Shown piece after piece: positions 27,001 to 40,400 of a stretch of DNA of 64,000 bases. Origin of the DNA: Camarhynchus parvulus. Lineage: Eukaryota > Chordata > Aves > Passeriformes > Thraupidae. Numbering within the stretch: position 1 is the first letter of the stretch; every line of letters begins with the position of its first letter. The DNA lies in contig NC_044577.1 in NCBI RefSeq assembly GCF_901933205.1, positions 6,211,321 to 6,275,320 on the forward strand. Reading direction: 5' to 3'. The position numbers and the translations under genes were made by a program. The notes below the pieces were generated by a model that saw nothing but the letters and a program-made list of their open reading frames with translations, was not told where the DNA came from and did not search any database.

Positions 27001-27033
27001 CCATGGCACAGCAGGGGAAAAGCTGTGGAATCA
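24008..27033. other. Non-coding DNA leading to the satellite array
   Basis: Mostly unique-looking sequence with a (TG)6 run at 24777-24788. From about 26.7 kb the GC content rises toward the tandem array. ORFs at 26559-26969 (plus) and 26648-27004 (minus) overlap on opposite strands and resemble nothing known to me. Confidence 0.55.
24777..24788 (+). repeat. (TG)6 microsatellite
   Basis: Six uninterrupted TG dinucleotides. Confidence 0.9.
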
Positions 27034-28235
27034 GGCCCTTTTCCCTTTTTCCTGGGAAACAAAACTCCCCAGACCAGGTACACTATGTCAGTTTAAATGA
27101 GGCACTTGGGACTTTCAAGGCAGCCCCAGCTGGACAGGGTGGCAGGATGGGTTTGGAGAGATCCTGTGCTGTTCAAAACTTCAGGAAGCAGCTGCCCACT
27201 CTAGGCCACAGACCCCTGAACACCAATGCCGGACCTTTTCCTTGGGAAACAAACCTCACCAGTCCAGGTTCCTAGTGTCACTTTGCAGGAGACACTTGGA
27301 ATTTTTAGGGTAGCCTGAGTTGGAGGTGGTGGCAGATTGGTTCTGGGAGACATCCTGTGCCGTGTGGAATTTCAGGAGGCGGCCGCCCTCTGAGGGCCTC
27401 TGGCCCCCGAACACCAACGCCGGCCCTTTTCCCTGGCAAACAAAACTCACCAGCCCAGGTTCTTGATGGTAGATTGCAGGAGTCACTTGGTACTGTCAAT
27501 GCAGCCCCAGTTGGATAGGGTGGCAGGACGGGTTTGGAGAAATCTTGCGCTGTGCAGAATTTCAGGAGGCGGCCGTCTCCTCAGGGCCACAGGCCCTTGA
27601 GCACGAACACCGTCACTTTTCCCTGGGAAATAGAAATCACCATTCCAGGGTCCTGATGGCAGATTGCAGGAGGTGATTGGAATTGTTAGGGTAGCCTGAG
27701 TTGGAGGTGGTGGCAGATTGGTTCTGGGAGACATCCTGTGCTGTGTGGAATTTCAGGAGGCAGCCGCCCTCTGAGGGCCTCAGGCCCCCGAACACCAACG
27801 CCGGCCCTTTTCCCTGGCAAACAAAACTCACCAGCCCAGGTTCTTGATGGTAGATTGCAGGAGCCACTTGGTACTGTCAATGCAGCCCCAGTTGGATAGC
27901 GTGGCAGGATGGGTTTGGAGAAATCCTACGCTGTGCAGAATTTCAGGAGGCAGCCGCCCCCTCAGGGCCACAGGCCCCTGAACACCAACGCCATCACTTT
28001 GCCCTGGGAAATGGAAGTCACCATCCCAGGTTCCTGGTGTCAGTTTGCAGGAGGTGATTGGAATTGTTAGGGTAGCCTGAGTTGAAGGTGGTGGCAGGTT
28101 GGTTCTGGGAGACATCCTGCACCATGTAGAATTTCAGGAGGCGGCCACCCCCTCTAAGGCCCACAGGCCCCCGAGCACCAACGCCGGCCCTTTTCCCTGG
28201 CAAACAAAACTCACCAGCCCAGGTTCCTGATGTTA
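27034..28235. repeat. Satellite-like tandem array: 190-bp monomers in 381-bp dimers
   Basis: A GC-rich array of about 1.2 kb. The landmark CCTGG(C/G)AAA recurs at 27051, 27241, 27432, 27622, 27813, 28003 and 28196, at intervals of 190, 191, 190, 191, 190 and 193 bp. Monomers alternate between two types. Type A (27051, 27432, 27813) carries CAATGCAGCCCCAG-like text in its middle. Type B (27241, 27622, 28003) carries TTAGGGTAGCCTGAGTTG at the same place. The true period is therefore an A-B dimer of 381 bp, present three times, plus a partial A copy after 28196 that ends near 28235. By eye the A copies at 27432 and 27813 differ at about a dozen positions (roughly 93 percent identical), while A and B monomers are clearly more diverged. 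Each monomer has a CpG-bearing segment (a full GCGGCCGC at 27379-27386), unlike the CpG-poor flanks. Minus-strand frames recur every 381 bp because 381 is divisible by 3, but each is closed by stops and none is a credible gene. Zebra finch has a described 191-bp centromeric satellite, Tgut191A. I cannot tell whether this is related; only the length is similar. Confidence 0.93.
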
Positions 28236-31200
28236 GAGAGGCTTCCCATCCTCTCTTTGGCACCTGGCACTGCCAGAGTGGAACATGAGCCACACTGATT
28301 TGAAAACATTCCCACATGGCCATGGAAAGGTTCTCCCTGGTAATCACTGAGCCATGGCACTAGAGTGCCCTACATCTTAAGACACAAATATTTTGCATTT
28401 TGCAGTTGGAGTACATCTCTTTTAGTACATCCCAATTTCTGCAGGACATGGGCAGAAGTAGCTGCTGTTTCCTGTACAGCAGTAAAGGTTTCTTGGAAAA
28501 AAAAATAAGAGAGAGCTACATAACACTATTTAAGAGACTGAAAAACAGCTGCAATAATGACTTAAGAGGTTGTCAGGAATCTTTGCTAAGGTACATTTAA
28601 ATCGCTCATATTGAGCTACCACATAAATGTCTTATTTCCAACATTTCCCTATCTGATCAGTGTCTGTTTTGAATTAAAGGAATGAAAGGAAGGTGCGTGT
28701 GTGTGAATAACAATCATCAGCTGGGAAACCCTAGAAAGCAGATTTCAGCACATTATATATAATTCAAGGAAAACCGCAAGACGTGGATTGCAATTTTATT
28801 GTTGCATTTTAGAAATCAGATTATAAACATTGCATTTGGTTTTATTTTCCTTGTTGACTCTGGGCTATTGAAGAACCTAATACATGATATTTTTGGAGGT
28901 ATTAATGGACACCAGAAAGAAAAAAAACACTCCTACCTGCAGTAATTTTACCTTATCCACATGGAAGGTAGCCAGTCTATTTGAAGATAATTTTCATAAA
29001 ATGTGCCAAATGAAAGTCATGGAAAACACAAAGAAAACATACTTCAGTGAGCAGAAATCCAGCTAAAATAAGAAGCTCAATATTTATAAAGAATTCAAGC
29101 TTTTTTGGTCAATTTTCAGCAATTTTAGACTTCAAAATCCATGATGCAGCAAAGCATCCCTTCCAACCCAAAAATGCCTTTTTTTTTTAACCAAGACCAC
29201 AAAAAACTCTATTTCCTTCAGATTTTTACATATTTACATTTCAATTTAGAATGCTTTATTAATTTAATCATTAAATTGATACTGTTAATGCATTTCAGAA
29301 TCAAGTAATTGATTTTGCAGCAAGAAAAAAATCATTAATATTAACAAGAAAAAAGGCATATTTAAAAGCTGTCAAGGATATTGAAATGAATAAAACACTT
29401 GAGCCTGTTTTAACCAGTTCAGATTCCAAGAATTAAAGCTTCTCTGCAAGAAAACCACAACCAAATTAAGCAAGAAAACTTTAAAAAAAGTTTCTTTTGA
29501 GTTGCTGATTATTTAAATTATTTACTTGTTTCAAATATTTGACAGAGTATTTGACAATATCTCTTTGCCAAAAGAAACTTGAAAAAGTGAAATATTGAAA
29601 AATTTCTCCAATAATTCACTAAAAATCTTTTTCCATGTCTTCCCCCAAGTCCATAGACCATAAAATTACAAATCACAAGGAAACTTTAAGGAGTGATATC
29701 CATTCGTTTCTTCTGGCCTTGTTATATCCAAGCTGTACACATGGATAGGGATTATTGCATCCCTTGAATATGTATTTCCACTAATACTTTTGCCTCTTTA
29801 CTTCTGAAGAGCTAGAATATTTTAATTTGATTATGATCATATTAGTTACATCTAGGGTATTAGTCCCTGAGTTCTACAGTTCTAGGATATTTCAAAATTG
29901 TGCTAAGTTTCCCATTTGAGTAATTCCTGTAGGGAGCATTATCTCTTTGTTCTATCCCATGCAGATGTGATGGGAACTCCTTTAATGAAGTAAAGTTGCA
30001 AACTCTTTCAGGATATAATATTCACAATTCCTGTAGCTTAGTAGGCAGTTTTATCCCAGCTGCAATCTATTCCTTAATTATAAAGTCATATTTAGAAGTG
30101 TCCCTAGTACACAGAATATTACAATCTAAACATCAAATTATACAGCAGAATTATGGAGAAAAAAAGAAAGCATGGGTTTTAATCAAAATATTTTCTATAT
30201 TTATACAGGAAATGCCAAATTACATTTTTAAAAACCCAGAATAAACAGATTCTCAGGTGAAGTTCCTGGTCAAACTGTGAGATACCAGAAGCAAAGTACT
30301 TGCCAGTGAAGTTTATCAATAGTATCAGATTTAAAAGAACTGAAAACTTTGTATTTGAAAGTACAAAATTCTGCCTGAAATTAAGGATTTTTTTTAAAGA
30401 AGTAAACTATTTTTTGCCTAGTAAGAGAAGAAATTAGTGAGAAATCTTTGTCAAATGCATGACTAAAAGAATGCAAAGGAATCTTGACAAACAGATATGA
30501 ACCAGGTGTCTATGATTTGTTAGATTTCTTTGTTTTGTGTGGGGTTTAAGGAACTTAAAGCAAACTACTTAGCTTGATCCCTTTATCTCCTGCTCCAAAA
30601 ATTTCAGGGAAACCTAAACAAGAGTCTTTCCTATGTGATTATCAAATAGTTAGACTATTGTTCCAGTAAACAGAAAATGTCTGTCTCCATTCTCTCTGGC
30701 ACTTCCCATTGCTCTGTGTCAAATTCCCAGTGACACCTAGTGATGACTCCACTCACATGGAGCAGTTGGCTTTTCTAGTTCATCAGTCTTTTGAGTAATT
30801 ATTACAATCTCTAAGCCAGGTTGTCTCAAAACAATTGCTTCATGCTTCTATTTCACATATTTAGGAAAAAAAAAAAACCAGAAAATGTGAACCTTTTATA
30901 AAAATAGGACCTAAGAAAAATACTTAGAGCTTTATCACAGCTTGGGTAAAACTGATCAGAATAATATTTAAATTTAATTTAGAATAACTAGCCAACTAGG
31001 ATTGTCAGCAAACAATGACTATGCTTATCAGATGGAAAGATAATAAGATTTTCATTGCCAGAAATCTAAACATTGCCATGGCCTTGAGTGGGAGGGCAGT
31101 GTTCCTAACACACCTCATGTATTTCATATACTGTGCTAGCAGCATCTAATGTGTCACTGAAATTGTGAACTTCCTGAATTTTAGAGTATTACTCAAGCTT

Positions 31201-34200
31201 TCTGTTACCATCTTGTTGCTCAGGAAAGCCTTAAAGCACTCTAAAGCCCTTGATCATTGTAATTCACCTGAAGCTCAGCCTTTCTTTCAAAATTAGCTGA
31301 CTTATTAGACAGCAAGGCAACCTTTGATAAGAAAATGTATGAAGTTCAATACAGAAATGCAAAATAGATTTCAAATGAATTATTTCTGTCTCTTGTGAGT
31401 TAATATTGTATATGATTTATTTTAAAGCTGGCAAAGGCAGAATTTCATCTGCATTTTTAAACTAATTTTCTATTGAATAACAATACCTGGCACTGGCAGC
31501 TGAGGGAACTGTCATTTTTAGCTCACTCCACCTGGCAAAGCTGATGACAATATCTCTTTTGCAGGTAAGCTGCTTGTCAGTTCTACTGTCAAGACACTCT
31601 GAGATGCTTACACAGGGAAACAATTACTAATGAATCATTTGAAAAGAAAATTGTTTCTTGTTTCTCCCTCTCTGCTGAGCTCAGTGAGTTCTGCTCCTTT
31701 TGCAGCACACAGAATACAGAACCAAAGAGGGGAGAACCAGGAGCACCTCCAGCAGCTGGGGATGCATTTTGGATTGACATGACACATGGCTACTTTAAAA
31801 AAAACAGTGCTTTAAACCAACTCATATCCTATCTCAGGTGCCAGTTGCTCAAAATCAGCCTTGAGGACACAGACGCAACTTCTGCTGATGGCAACACAAG
31901 GGATGAGAGTGCAGACAGATTTTGGTGAGCAAGGATTCACTGCTAAACACTGCAGAACAGCTACCAATAAGGTAGATTTGAAGCCATTCATGGTTCTCTG
32001 TCTGCAAGCTACACCCAACCTCAGCATAAGATGAATGAATATTATTCTTTCCTGACTGAAAGCACTCTGTATATTTAGGTTCTAATTGCTATGCACAACG
32101 TAAAATGAACCCAGTTGTTCTGCTTGTGTCACATGCCAAGAGAATAACTCTGCAGAAGAAAGGCAAAACCAGTCTGACATATGTTTTCTGCATCCCACTG
32201 AAGTACCATTTTCCCAGGCACTGCCCGAGGCAGCAATCACCAACAAAGCTCAGTGAGAACACTGAAAATGAGAAAATCACAAACGAAAAATTAACACTCA
32301 CATCCACTTTATCAACATTGCACAGATAACTAAGCAAGTGGACTTAGCAAACCTGACTTACATTACTTTCGCATTTCACCCTGACCCAGTGATTTAGGAT
32401 TCACATCAAGGAACATTGATCAAAATAAAGAACTTGTTATCTTGCCACTAATATTTATTTGACCCATAAAGTGATTTTTTTTTTTTTAAGAAGGCAGACA
32501 TGGGAATTTCAAATGTTCTATAGGAAATAGCTTTTTCATACCCTCCAGTTTTTAAAATACCATAGCTGCAAAGGATTTTGGTACACAAATCCTGCTTCCA
32601 TCACCAAGACAATCATATAACTATTACTTGCTGTCAAGTCCTAACCACCTGCACATATGGAAGCCATTATAAAGTCAGTTAAGTGGCTGACTACAGACAC
32701 ATGATTTTATTTCAGGTTTCTAAATAATTCTTGACCTAAGATTTCCATCTTACTATGGTTTGTAGAGCCAGCTGCAGATGCATTTTGTGCTAAGCTATGT
32801 AAGTTATTATTACTATGTTTTCCCTAGTCCAGCTCATAGATGGGTAGCACAAATTGCACTGCTTTTGTGCATAGACATTTGGTCACTATTTCAAAATAAA
32901 TTGGGGGGGGGTTGGTTATTTGGTTTTGTATTTGGAGGTTTTTTAAACTAATTTACATATCCTAAAAGAGGTAAAAATTTTAACTGGAAGTAATAAAAAC
33001 ATTGAGAAGCACTAAACCATATGACAATGAAAAGATTTTATATAAATTGAAAGGATCGGATAAGGGAAACCAAACAACTTTTAATTGACTCAATAATATT
33101 TTCAATTTTAAAATACAAATGCTGTTGAAATTTCTTTCCATTTTCTTCTGTTCAGCATTATTTTCTTGTAACTTCACTTCATTACTATGAGAGAACAGAA
33201 GTTAGTGGAGTTGCTACAGAGGTTTTCTGTCTTAATTCCTTAACTCCAACTCCCTGCCATGCTCCCAGTGTCAGTCCTATAATTCTAGAGATGCCAAAAT
33301 TATGATCCATCTGCATATGCATATTGATTATCTAAGTAGCTGCTGCTTAACAGAATTTATAATGGCTGAGAGTTGCTTGTCTGGTCAGCAGTGGGAATGT
33401 TCATTTCCTCTGCACAGCTGCTGAAGGTCACACAACTCATGGGAAGCAATAGCACAGATTTTTTTTTTCCCTCCCTAGTTAGACTTATTGACAGTTTGTT
33501 TAAGAGGCATAATTATCACAGGTGGATTTAATTGCATATTCTTCAGTTATTTAAAAAAGTAATAAGAAATGCATTTCCTTTTCCCAAACTTGCAAAGACC
33601 AAACTCAGCCACACACTGTAAGCTGCAGAAATTTGTACTTTGAGTATGTAAATTAGATGCCCTCATTTCACTATCAGACAGAACTTTGTGACAAGGAAAT
33701 TGAAGTTTCTTCCAAAGCAAGGAAAGGTTTCAAAATTCATGACTGAAATATCCAGTACTCTTATAAATTAAAAATTCACCAGCCTTTTCATGTTTTGTAT
33801 CCCAGCCCTGTTGTAAAAAAGAGGAATCCTCTAAGCTTAACAGGAAAAACTCAGAAACAACAGTGTTTTCTTCAGACATCCCAAAATTATCACCTTTGAG
33901 ATATGATCCACTCGATATTTAATTTTTGCTCAACTCTTTGAAAATGCTAGCAAAATTTTATTAACATATATTGACAGTAATATGTATATTAATCAAGAAA
34001 AGGTTCTTATTATATTTTGGAATCATCCAAGCCAGAGTTGTAGGCTCTCTTAGGTACAATGCTAGGAACAGATGGTCATCTATTCACCTCGAAAGAAAAT
34101 TGGTGTTTTGATAATGAAATCTTGATCACCTGCCATCTGCCTGCTAATGATTAGGAGCAACAGGATCATTTGTCTGAGGAGAAGCAAATCTTGGACAACT

Positions 34201-35895
34201 TTGAGGGGTCTGATGATCTTGGTTCACAAAGTAAATTAGACATCAAATATTAGAAAGGTTATCAGTGAATTCAAGGTCTTCATTTCTCTTATCAGGTTTT
34301 GACTTTTTGCTGACATCCCAGCTGGAAATTATATGTATTTTATTCCATTTTCTGAAACCACATGCATGTAACCCTCATGCCACCATTTTGTAAAGTTTTG
34401 GCTTCCCATAACAAAGACATAAGGTGACACTTGAACTCTGCAACAATACCCAAAGTAATAAATCCTGTTGGTTTCCAAGCTGGTATTTTGCAAACTCCAA
34501 GTCCAGCAGCAGAGGAAGGGCTGGAGCTGACCTCAGCCATGCATTTGCTGTGGAAGGGTGTGACTCCCTGCCTGCTGTTTCTTTGAGGCAGCCCCTGCTT
34601 GCAGTTGCTACAGTAAGGTTTTTATTGAATACAAAAATAGCCAACTGCAGCGTGTAACTGCATGTAGAGAAAGCTTATTTCTCTCAGGGGAAAACAGAAT
34701 ACGGCTCAAAAACAAATATCTTACAGCCACTGTGCCTATAAAGGGTAGGACTTCTCCCTCAGATTTTCCTTTGTACCTCAGTAACTTTCAGACTGCCTGA
34801 GCTTAGCAGACCAAGAAATTATTTCTGTGGATGTACAAGACATAATGTCTTCACTTCTGAGGCTGACTAGCATAACATTAACCCCTGACCCTCTCTGAAA
34901 TCTCTTGCTTTCCCACCTTGACCTTCTTCCCACTGTGTCCAGCTCTCTCCAGGTTAGCATCCTGCCCCTCTGGCAGCCCAAGGCTCAGTGAAGCCCAGAC
35001 ACAGGACAGGCACACCATGGCACGTGAGCAGTTGTCCCCTTCATCCTTCTCCTGGGACATGGCTTTAACACAGCACACATAGGGCTGAAAGCAGACAAAT
35101 TGTCAGGTTCTACCATCTGGCATCCATCCCTCCTCCCCACAGGAATCCTAGAGGGATTCCCTCCAGACATGACAGTGCTGTGGCTGTGCCCTAAGGGGAT
35201 GTTCCTGGACAGTCAGAAGCATCAGGACTTGTGCTTGTCGTGTTTCTACTTACATGCCTTATGTTTGACAAGAACAAATTTAACCTCATGCATTTTGAAT
35301 TCTTTTTTTTTCACAGCGCTTTTTTATTTTAGAAGTGCATCTATAATAGAAGGCTTCCCTTACAAGCAAGACAGCAGTTTCTCCAGAGATTGCACAATTG
35401 CCATGTTTCTTCTTTACTGGATACAGAAAGGGATGCTTTTTCTGAAAGGAGTGCTACAGGATGTAATATATCTTTCTATTCCTCTCAATGCACCACAGCA
35501 GATTGTGATACATCTGTGGGTACAGCAGAAGACTTTTTGGGTTGGTTTGGTTTTGGGTGTAAAATCACATGTCCATTTCACCTGACCTGACAGGGATTTT
35601 CCATACTGCAGTTCTAGGAATTGCTACAGCATTTTAGCAGATCTTATTTATGGTGTTATTTTTGTTTGCAGCTTGGAAGCTCCATCAGTATAAATGACTG
35701 TATCGTTTTCTATTATTTTCCAGCAACACAGAAACTAAAATCTGTCCATTACCTTTTTAAAATCAGATTGTGCTATATTCTGCAGAGAAACATGGTTTCT
35801 GTCCTCAAGCTCTGGGACCATAGTTCATTTAGCTACTCGCTTCTGAATCATCTAATTAATATTCTCCACATAATCTTCTCTAATAATACTGATAT
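28236..35895. other. Non-coding DNA, no gene seen
   Basis: AT-rich sequence with short chance ORFs. The 161-codon open stretch at 35100-35585 (plus) is the longest here. It matches no family I know and has no clear splice context. A juxtaposed acceptor/donor motif sits at 31550-31570 and is listed separately. A nine-G run lies near 32903-32911. Confidence 0.55.
31550..31570 (+). promoter_or_regulatory. Possible recursive splice site (acceptor joined to donor)
   Basis: A pyrimidine-rich stretch ends in TTTTGCAG at 31564 and is followed with no gap by GTAAGC from 31565. A 3' splice site fused to a 5' splice site is the signature of recursive splicing in very long vertebrate introns. The motif also occurs by chance, and the enclosing gene, if any, is unknown. 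I give it as a candidate only. Confidence 0.25.
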
Positions 35896-36130
35896 TCTCC
35901 AATAAAGCCATTCTCCTGCAGGAACCTAAACTGGCTGTTATTTCTACCCTCTATGGGTATTTATATTTTTTGAGAGCACATATTCTGGTTCTCTTTCAGT
36001 GCCCTTCTTTGAACAATTCCCACAAGCCTTCCTTTCTATAATCAAGTGGTACACCAGTGTTTTGTTTGCATTCCTCATGTCTTGAGACTACATTTTGCCA
36101 CGTGCCTTTTCTTAGTGCAGAAGAAACACT
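35896..36130. repeat. Possible decayed CR1/L3-type LINE remnant
   Basis: The passage with AGTGCCCTTCTTTGAACA (about 35998-36015), followed by text around 36045-36060, loosely resembles the 3' part of CR1-family LINEs as I remember it. In those elements a 'contributes to / cuts off' boundary is marked by similar CCTTCTTTGA text. The match is short and degenerate and there is no terminal 8-mer repeat. It could be coincidence. Confidence 0.2.
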
Positions 36131-37365
36131 CCTCTGACAACTCACAAAATTTCATTCTGTGTATAGATTGGGTGACTTGTTTTGAACAGCTTTAGGCTTC
36201 AAACCTTCCCATTAAAGACTTTTTTTTTCTATTTTCCCCTCTTCAGGCTCCGTTCCTCTTAGCCCATCCTGTTTCCCAACAGATTTCACAATAGTGGACT
36301 GCCAGCTTCCACATTGCTTGGTTACACAGAGATAACTGACCTGCAGCAAACGCTTTCCCACGTGCTCACTGCCTTCGTTTACCACAGGGCTTGTGGTCCT
36401 GCTGCTCCAGCACACACAAATAAGCTTCTAGAGCACCCCCACGAAGTAGGACAGGAGAATTTGAACAAAAAGAGTGCAGAGCTTTTCAGTGGTTTCTCCA
36501 AAGCACTGAAAAGCAACATCTGGAGAGATCTGTAAAGAAGGGTGTGCAGATCATGCCAGATTTGCAATACACAAGAAAAAATAATGCAAAGACCTAATTT
36601 CAGGCTCAGAGCCAAACTACACGTGCTGGAAACTCAGGTTAAAGTTAATTAAGTGGAGTACCTGGAGAAAGAATAATAGTGCAGTGACTTTTTTCTTTTT
36701 AATCTTAATAACTTTTCCAGGAACTAAGACCACAGCTATTCATTCCACCAAGCACTAAAGGTACCCTTTAACAATAACAGTGAGAGCTGCTAACAAGACT
36801 GATAACTCATTACACTTAACCTTGCTGAGTAGATATCATGTATCTAATTATGCAGATTCACAGCAGAGAAAATCCTGCAAGGCAGGACAGTACTAGACTG
36901 GCACATGTCTTCCAATGCCACAGCTACTAATGCCTATGGAATTTCAGGTTATGTTCTTGCTAATAAAAATGTCAACCTTTAGAGAAAAGGCATATAAAGC
37001 TATTTATGGCTCCTTACCAGCCCCCACCTGATGCTATCTGAAAGTTACTCAAGGTTTTAATACCCAAAGACAAACGGTGATATATCAATGCATAATAAAA
37101 TAAGCAAAAAGAGATTGAAATACCATATTTTACTACTATTTTAAAAGTTTAGTGACTTAAAAGAACTATCACAAGTTACAGAATAAATTTTCAAGGAATA
37201 AGAGACAGTTAAATTCTTCTCTACATCAGTTTTTTTTTCTCTGTATTAATTCCCATTTACAGAAATCATTTGCCCTTTCACCTACCTTTAGAATGTCTTT
37301 TAATGAGTATATGAATCATCTCATCATCTTGAATGATCAAAGACAGCATATTATGTGACAAGCTA

Positions 37366-37380
37366 ATTATTATTATTATT
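37366..37380 (+). repeat. (ATT)5 microsatellite
   Basis: Five perfect ATT units. Confidence 0.9.
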
Positions 37381-37437
37381 CTGCATTTTTTTTCTCCAAG
37401 TCATGGTCACCAGCTTTATGTACTGGAAAACTCATCA

Positions 37438-37492
37438 CCTCTTGCTTCTACTTCTTCCTCCCCTTTGCTTCTCCTTTTCCCCCCTCTTCTTG
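37438..37492 (+). repeat. Polypyrimidine tract
   Basis: About 55 bp of C and T interrupted by only a few purines (near 37444, 37450 and 37467). Long homopyrimidine/homopurine duplexes can adopt triplex structure. No mirror symmetry of note was seen. Confidence 0.7.
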
Positions 37493-40400
37493 TAAAATAC
37501 TAAGTGCAAGACATCACACACATTTATTACATTTCAAAATGCTTTCCCACATCTCTTCAAATCCTTTTGGTTGTAAGACATTCTTTAATTCTGTCTTACA
37601 GAAGTACAAAATATTTTCTGTAAAACTGCCTTTAATAGATAGGCATTACCATTGCTCAGCTTGGGAGGTTTAAGGATACAAGGTTTAAAAGGAGCATTGA
37701 AATCTATGAGGCTCAACAGAGTAGTTAAAAACCAACAGATTGTTGGGTACAGAACCATTCTTTCAAGTCCAAAATGCAAGCAGCAACTCTCATACTGACT
37801 ACAATTAATTCCTCTTTTTTTTTTTTTTTTCCAGCTGTAAATTCATGTCTCCAGCATGAATATCCCAATGTTCAGTCCCTGGGAGCTTCCCTCCCATCCA
37901 CCCAGGACTACTCCAGGTTTTATCCTTCCCAGACAAACACTTGTTAAACATGATCCAGACAAGCAAGGATTAGTACACCTTAGATGAGAGAAACATGCTA
38001 AGACTGTCATGCTGTGTTTGATTCAATGTTTGTTATTTCTACTGCTTTTGGATCAAGCACCCTCACTGCCTTTTCCTTCTCTGTGCCCTAGGTGAAATTT
38101 TGAACCTGAGACTTACTGTTACCAAAACATAAAAAATATGGAAAACAACAGCAAGTTCTTCTTGATTAATTTTTTCATTTTTCTCACCAACATTCAGCTG
38201 CAGATCTATATATCCAACACAGTGGAAATAATTCCCTCTTAAACTGACGCAAAACCCTCCAAACCACAAAAATTCAGAAAAACAAAAAGGATAACTAGAG
38301 CCATCATGATTATTTGCAATCTTTGATGTGAACACACATTCCATCACACAGTAAAGGTTCAGACTCTCAGTGGTCAGAAGAGAGATGAAAAACTTTACAG
38401 CAATATTGCTCATTTCATCACAGGCCATTATGTTGTAGATTTTAATAAATACCACAGAAATAAATAGAAAAGGTAAATAATCAATACAGTTCATATGGTT
38501 TTATTCATTTAGTTCATTAATCCATAGGTGGCTAAGTATTGATTTAATTGCATCTTAATAAAGATATACAACAACATACTGAATGCAGCTTCAGAAAATG
38601 TAGAATTCTCTTTCCATGTAAAATTTTGAAAAAAGGACATATTTACTATATTTCCCTCAAGTTATTTGTTTCATTGTTTTGAAAACAAAGTAGAGCCAGA
38701 AAAGTCAGACCTATATCTCTTGCACCAGTATTGTACTTACAATGATAAATAATTCCCAAAAAGTCAAAGCCAGACCTAAGCTGATGCCCCAAAATACCCA
38801 TCTACATCTGTTCAGCAAGACAGACCCTGAATATTATCTCCAGGCAACAGCATGTGGAAGGAATATATATATCTCAGGAGCCCCCCAATCATCCTTGCAG
38901 AGATTAATTAGTTTACCCAAGACTGTTTATGATAAAATACTGTAAAATTAGGCTTACAGATTGCATTTCCCAAAATATATAGGATCACAATTCTGCCTTC
39001 AAGGAATAGATTTCCTTATTCCTACAGGGGCCCACCTTGAGTCCTGCTGGTTACTTGTCTCCTGAATGCCAGCAGGGCATACAGGCTTGTTTTACTAAAT
39101 TTTGGGTTGTTCATGGCAAGGGTCATATTCCCTTTAATAAGTTTCTATGGCCCCAGTGTAAGCAGTGCCTGTGCACAGCTTGTGTGCCCCAAACCCACAG
39201 AGAGCTGGGGGCACCCACGCTCACCCAGCTCTGCCAGCAAACAGGTGGTGGGAAAGATAAACACAGCCCAAGGCACATGCAACTTGCTAAAGTCATTATT
39301 AAAGTAAACATCCCTGCATATGCTCTATCACTGACACACACAGAAACCTAATGCCTTTCAGGGACTCAGTTTTATTTTGTTTGCTTTTTTTTTTTATGCA
39401 CAGAGTGAAATTCCGAAGGTGAGAAGGCAAGAGAAAAATGTAATAGAGCGTAGGAAAGGGACATCTGAATTTATTCATCTGCATATAGAGTTGCTTCCTC
39501 TTTCTATGAGCCCCTGGGCAGACAGGACTTCCCTGCCTTGCCAATCAAACCCATGAGGAAACATCAAGTGATCTGGCTGGAGCATATCAGCAGAGTTCTG
39601 CATGGATCAATCACTTAAAATACTGCACCGCCGAGTGAAAAGACAAACTGGAGAGCCAGCAGGAATCAGCATTCCCTCTCCTTTCTGCCGAGTAAGGCCA
39701 ATGCTATCACAGAAAGGGAGATACACACAGCAGATCAACAGGCCAGAAGTGCTGCACCAAGCACAGGGAAGCTGTTGATTCAGCAGGACAGACAGCCCTG
39801 GACTTTTCTATCACTCTGAGGGCTACAGACAGCACACCAGAGCTGCTAAATGACAGCACATGGATATCACAGCACTACATGTGCACCACTTCACACAAAG
39901 GTACCCACAGCAAGCCTGAGAATGGTTGATGAGCTGAAGCACAGATATTCCTTTGGCAGTAACACCTGACAAACAGACCTGTCTGCTGAAACACTGAACA
40001 AGGTGGCAGACTGATCATGTAAACCAGCTACCTGAATGAGCAAAAGTTAATACTGTTTACAGCACATTATTCTCTTATACTCTTAAAAAGACAGTGAATT
40101 GTCTGAGACATTTTAAGTATATTGAACATGCTGAAGTCATTTTATGTTACCTTAGCAGAAAAGAAATCAAGTCTTTCTCTATATTCTGTTAGAAACACAA
40201 CCACAATCTTCAAGAGAACATTGCTTTATGCTTGACTACAGCCACATTTCCAGTTCTAGCTTTGATGCTCATTTTCCTTTTATTCTATTCTGTCATTTAG
40301 TTCTGCCTTTTGCAGTTAGTATTTTTTACTTCATCCCAACTTTTTCAAGGTATCTCAGTCTTTATCCACCCAAACTCCTGCTCATTTCACTTATCTCAGG

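Noticed and set aside
27256..28347. Series of minus-strand ORFs with near-identical proteins recurring every 381 bp
   Set aside because: They follow the period of the satellite-like array. Each is closed by stops, none has a known domain, and the in-phase recurrence is explained by 381 being divisible by 3.
29150..29185. CCCTTCCAACCCAAA text resembling a CR1 3' end
   Set aside because: Only about 15 bases agree, and neither the terminal 8-mer repeat nor the upstream CR1 body is present.
35100..35585. 161-codon plus-strand ORF
   Set aside because: It has no recognisable domain, no clear initiation or splice context and several shadow frames. Its length is within chance for 64 kb in six frames.
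38063..38494. 143-codon minus-strand ORF
   Set aside because: No family resemblance and no splice or promoter context were seen, so it is treated as chance.
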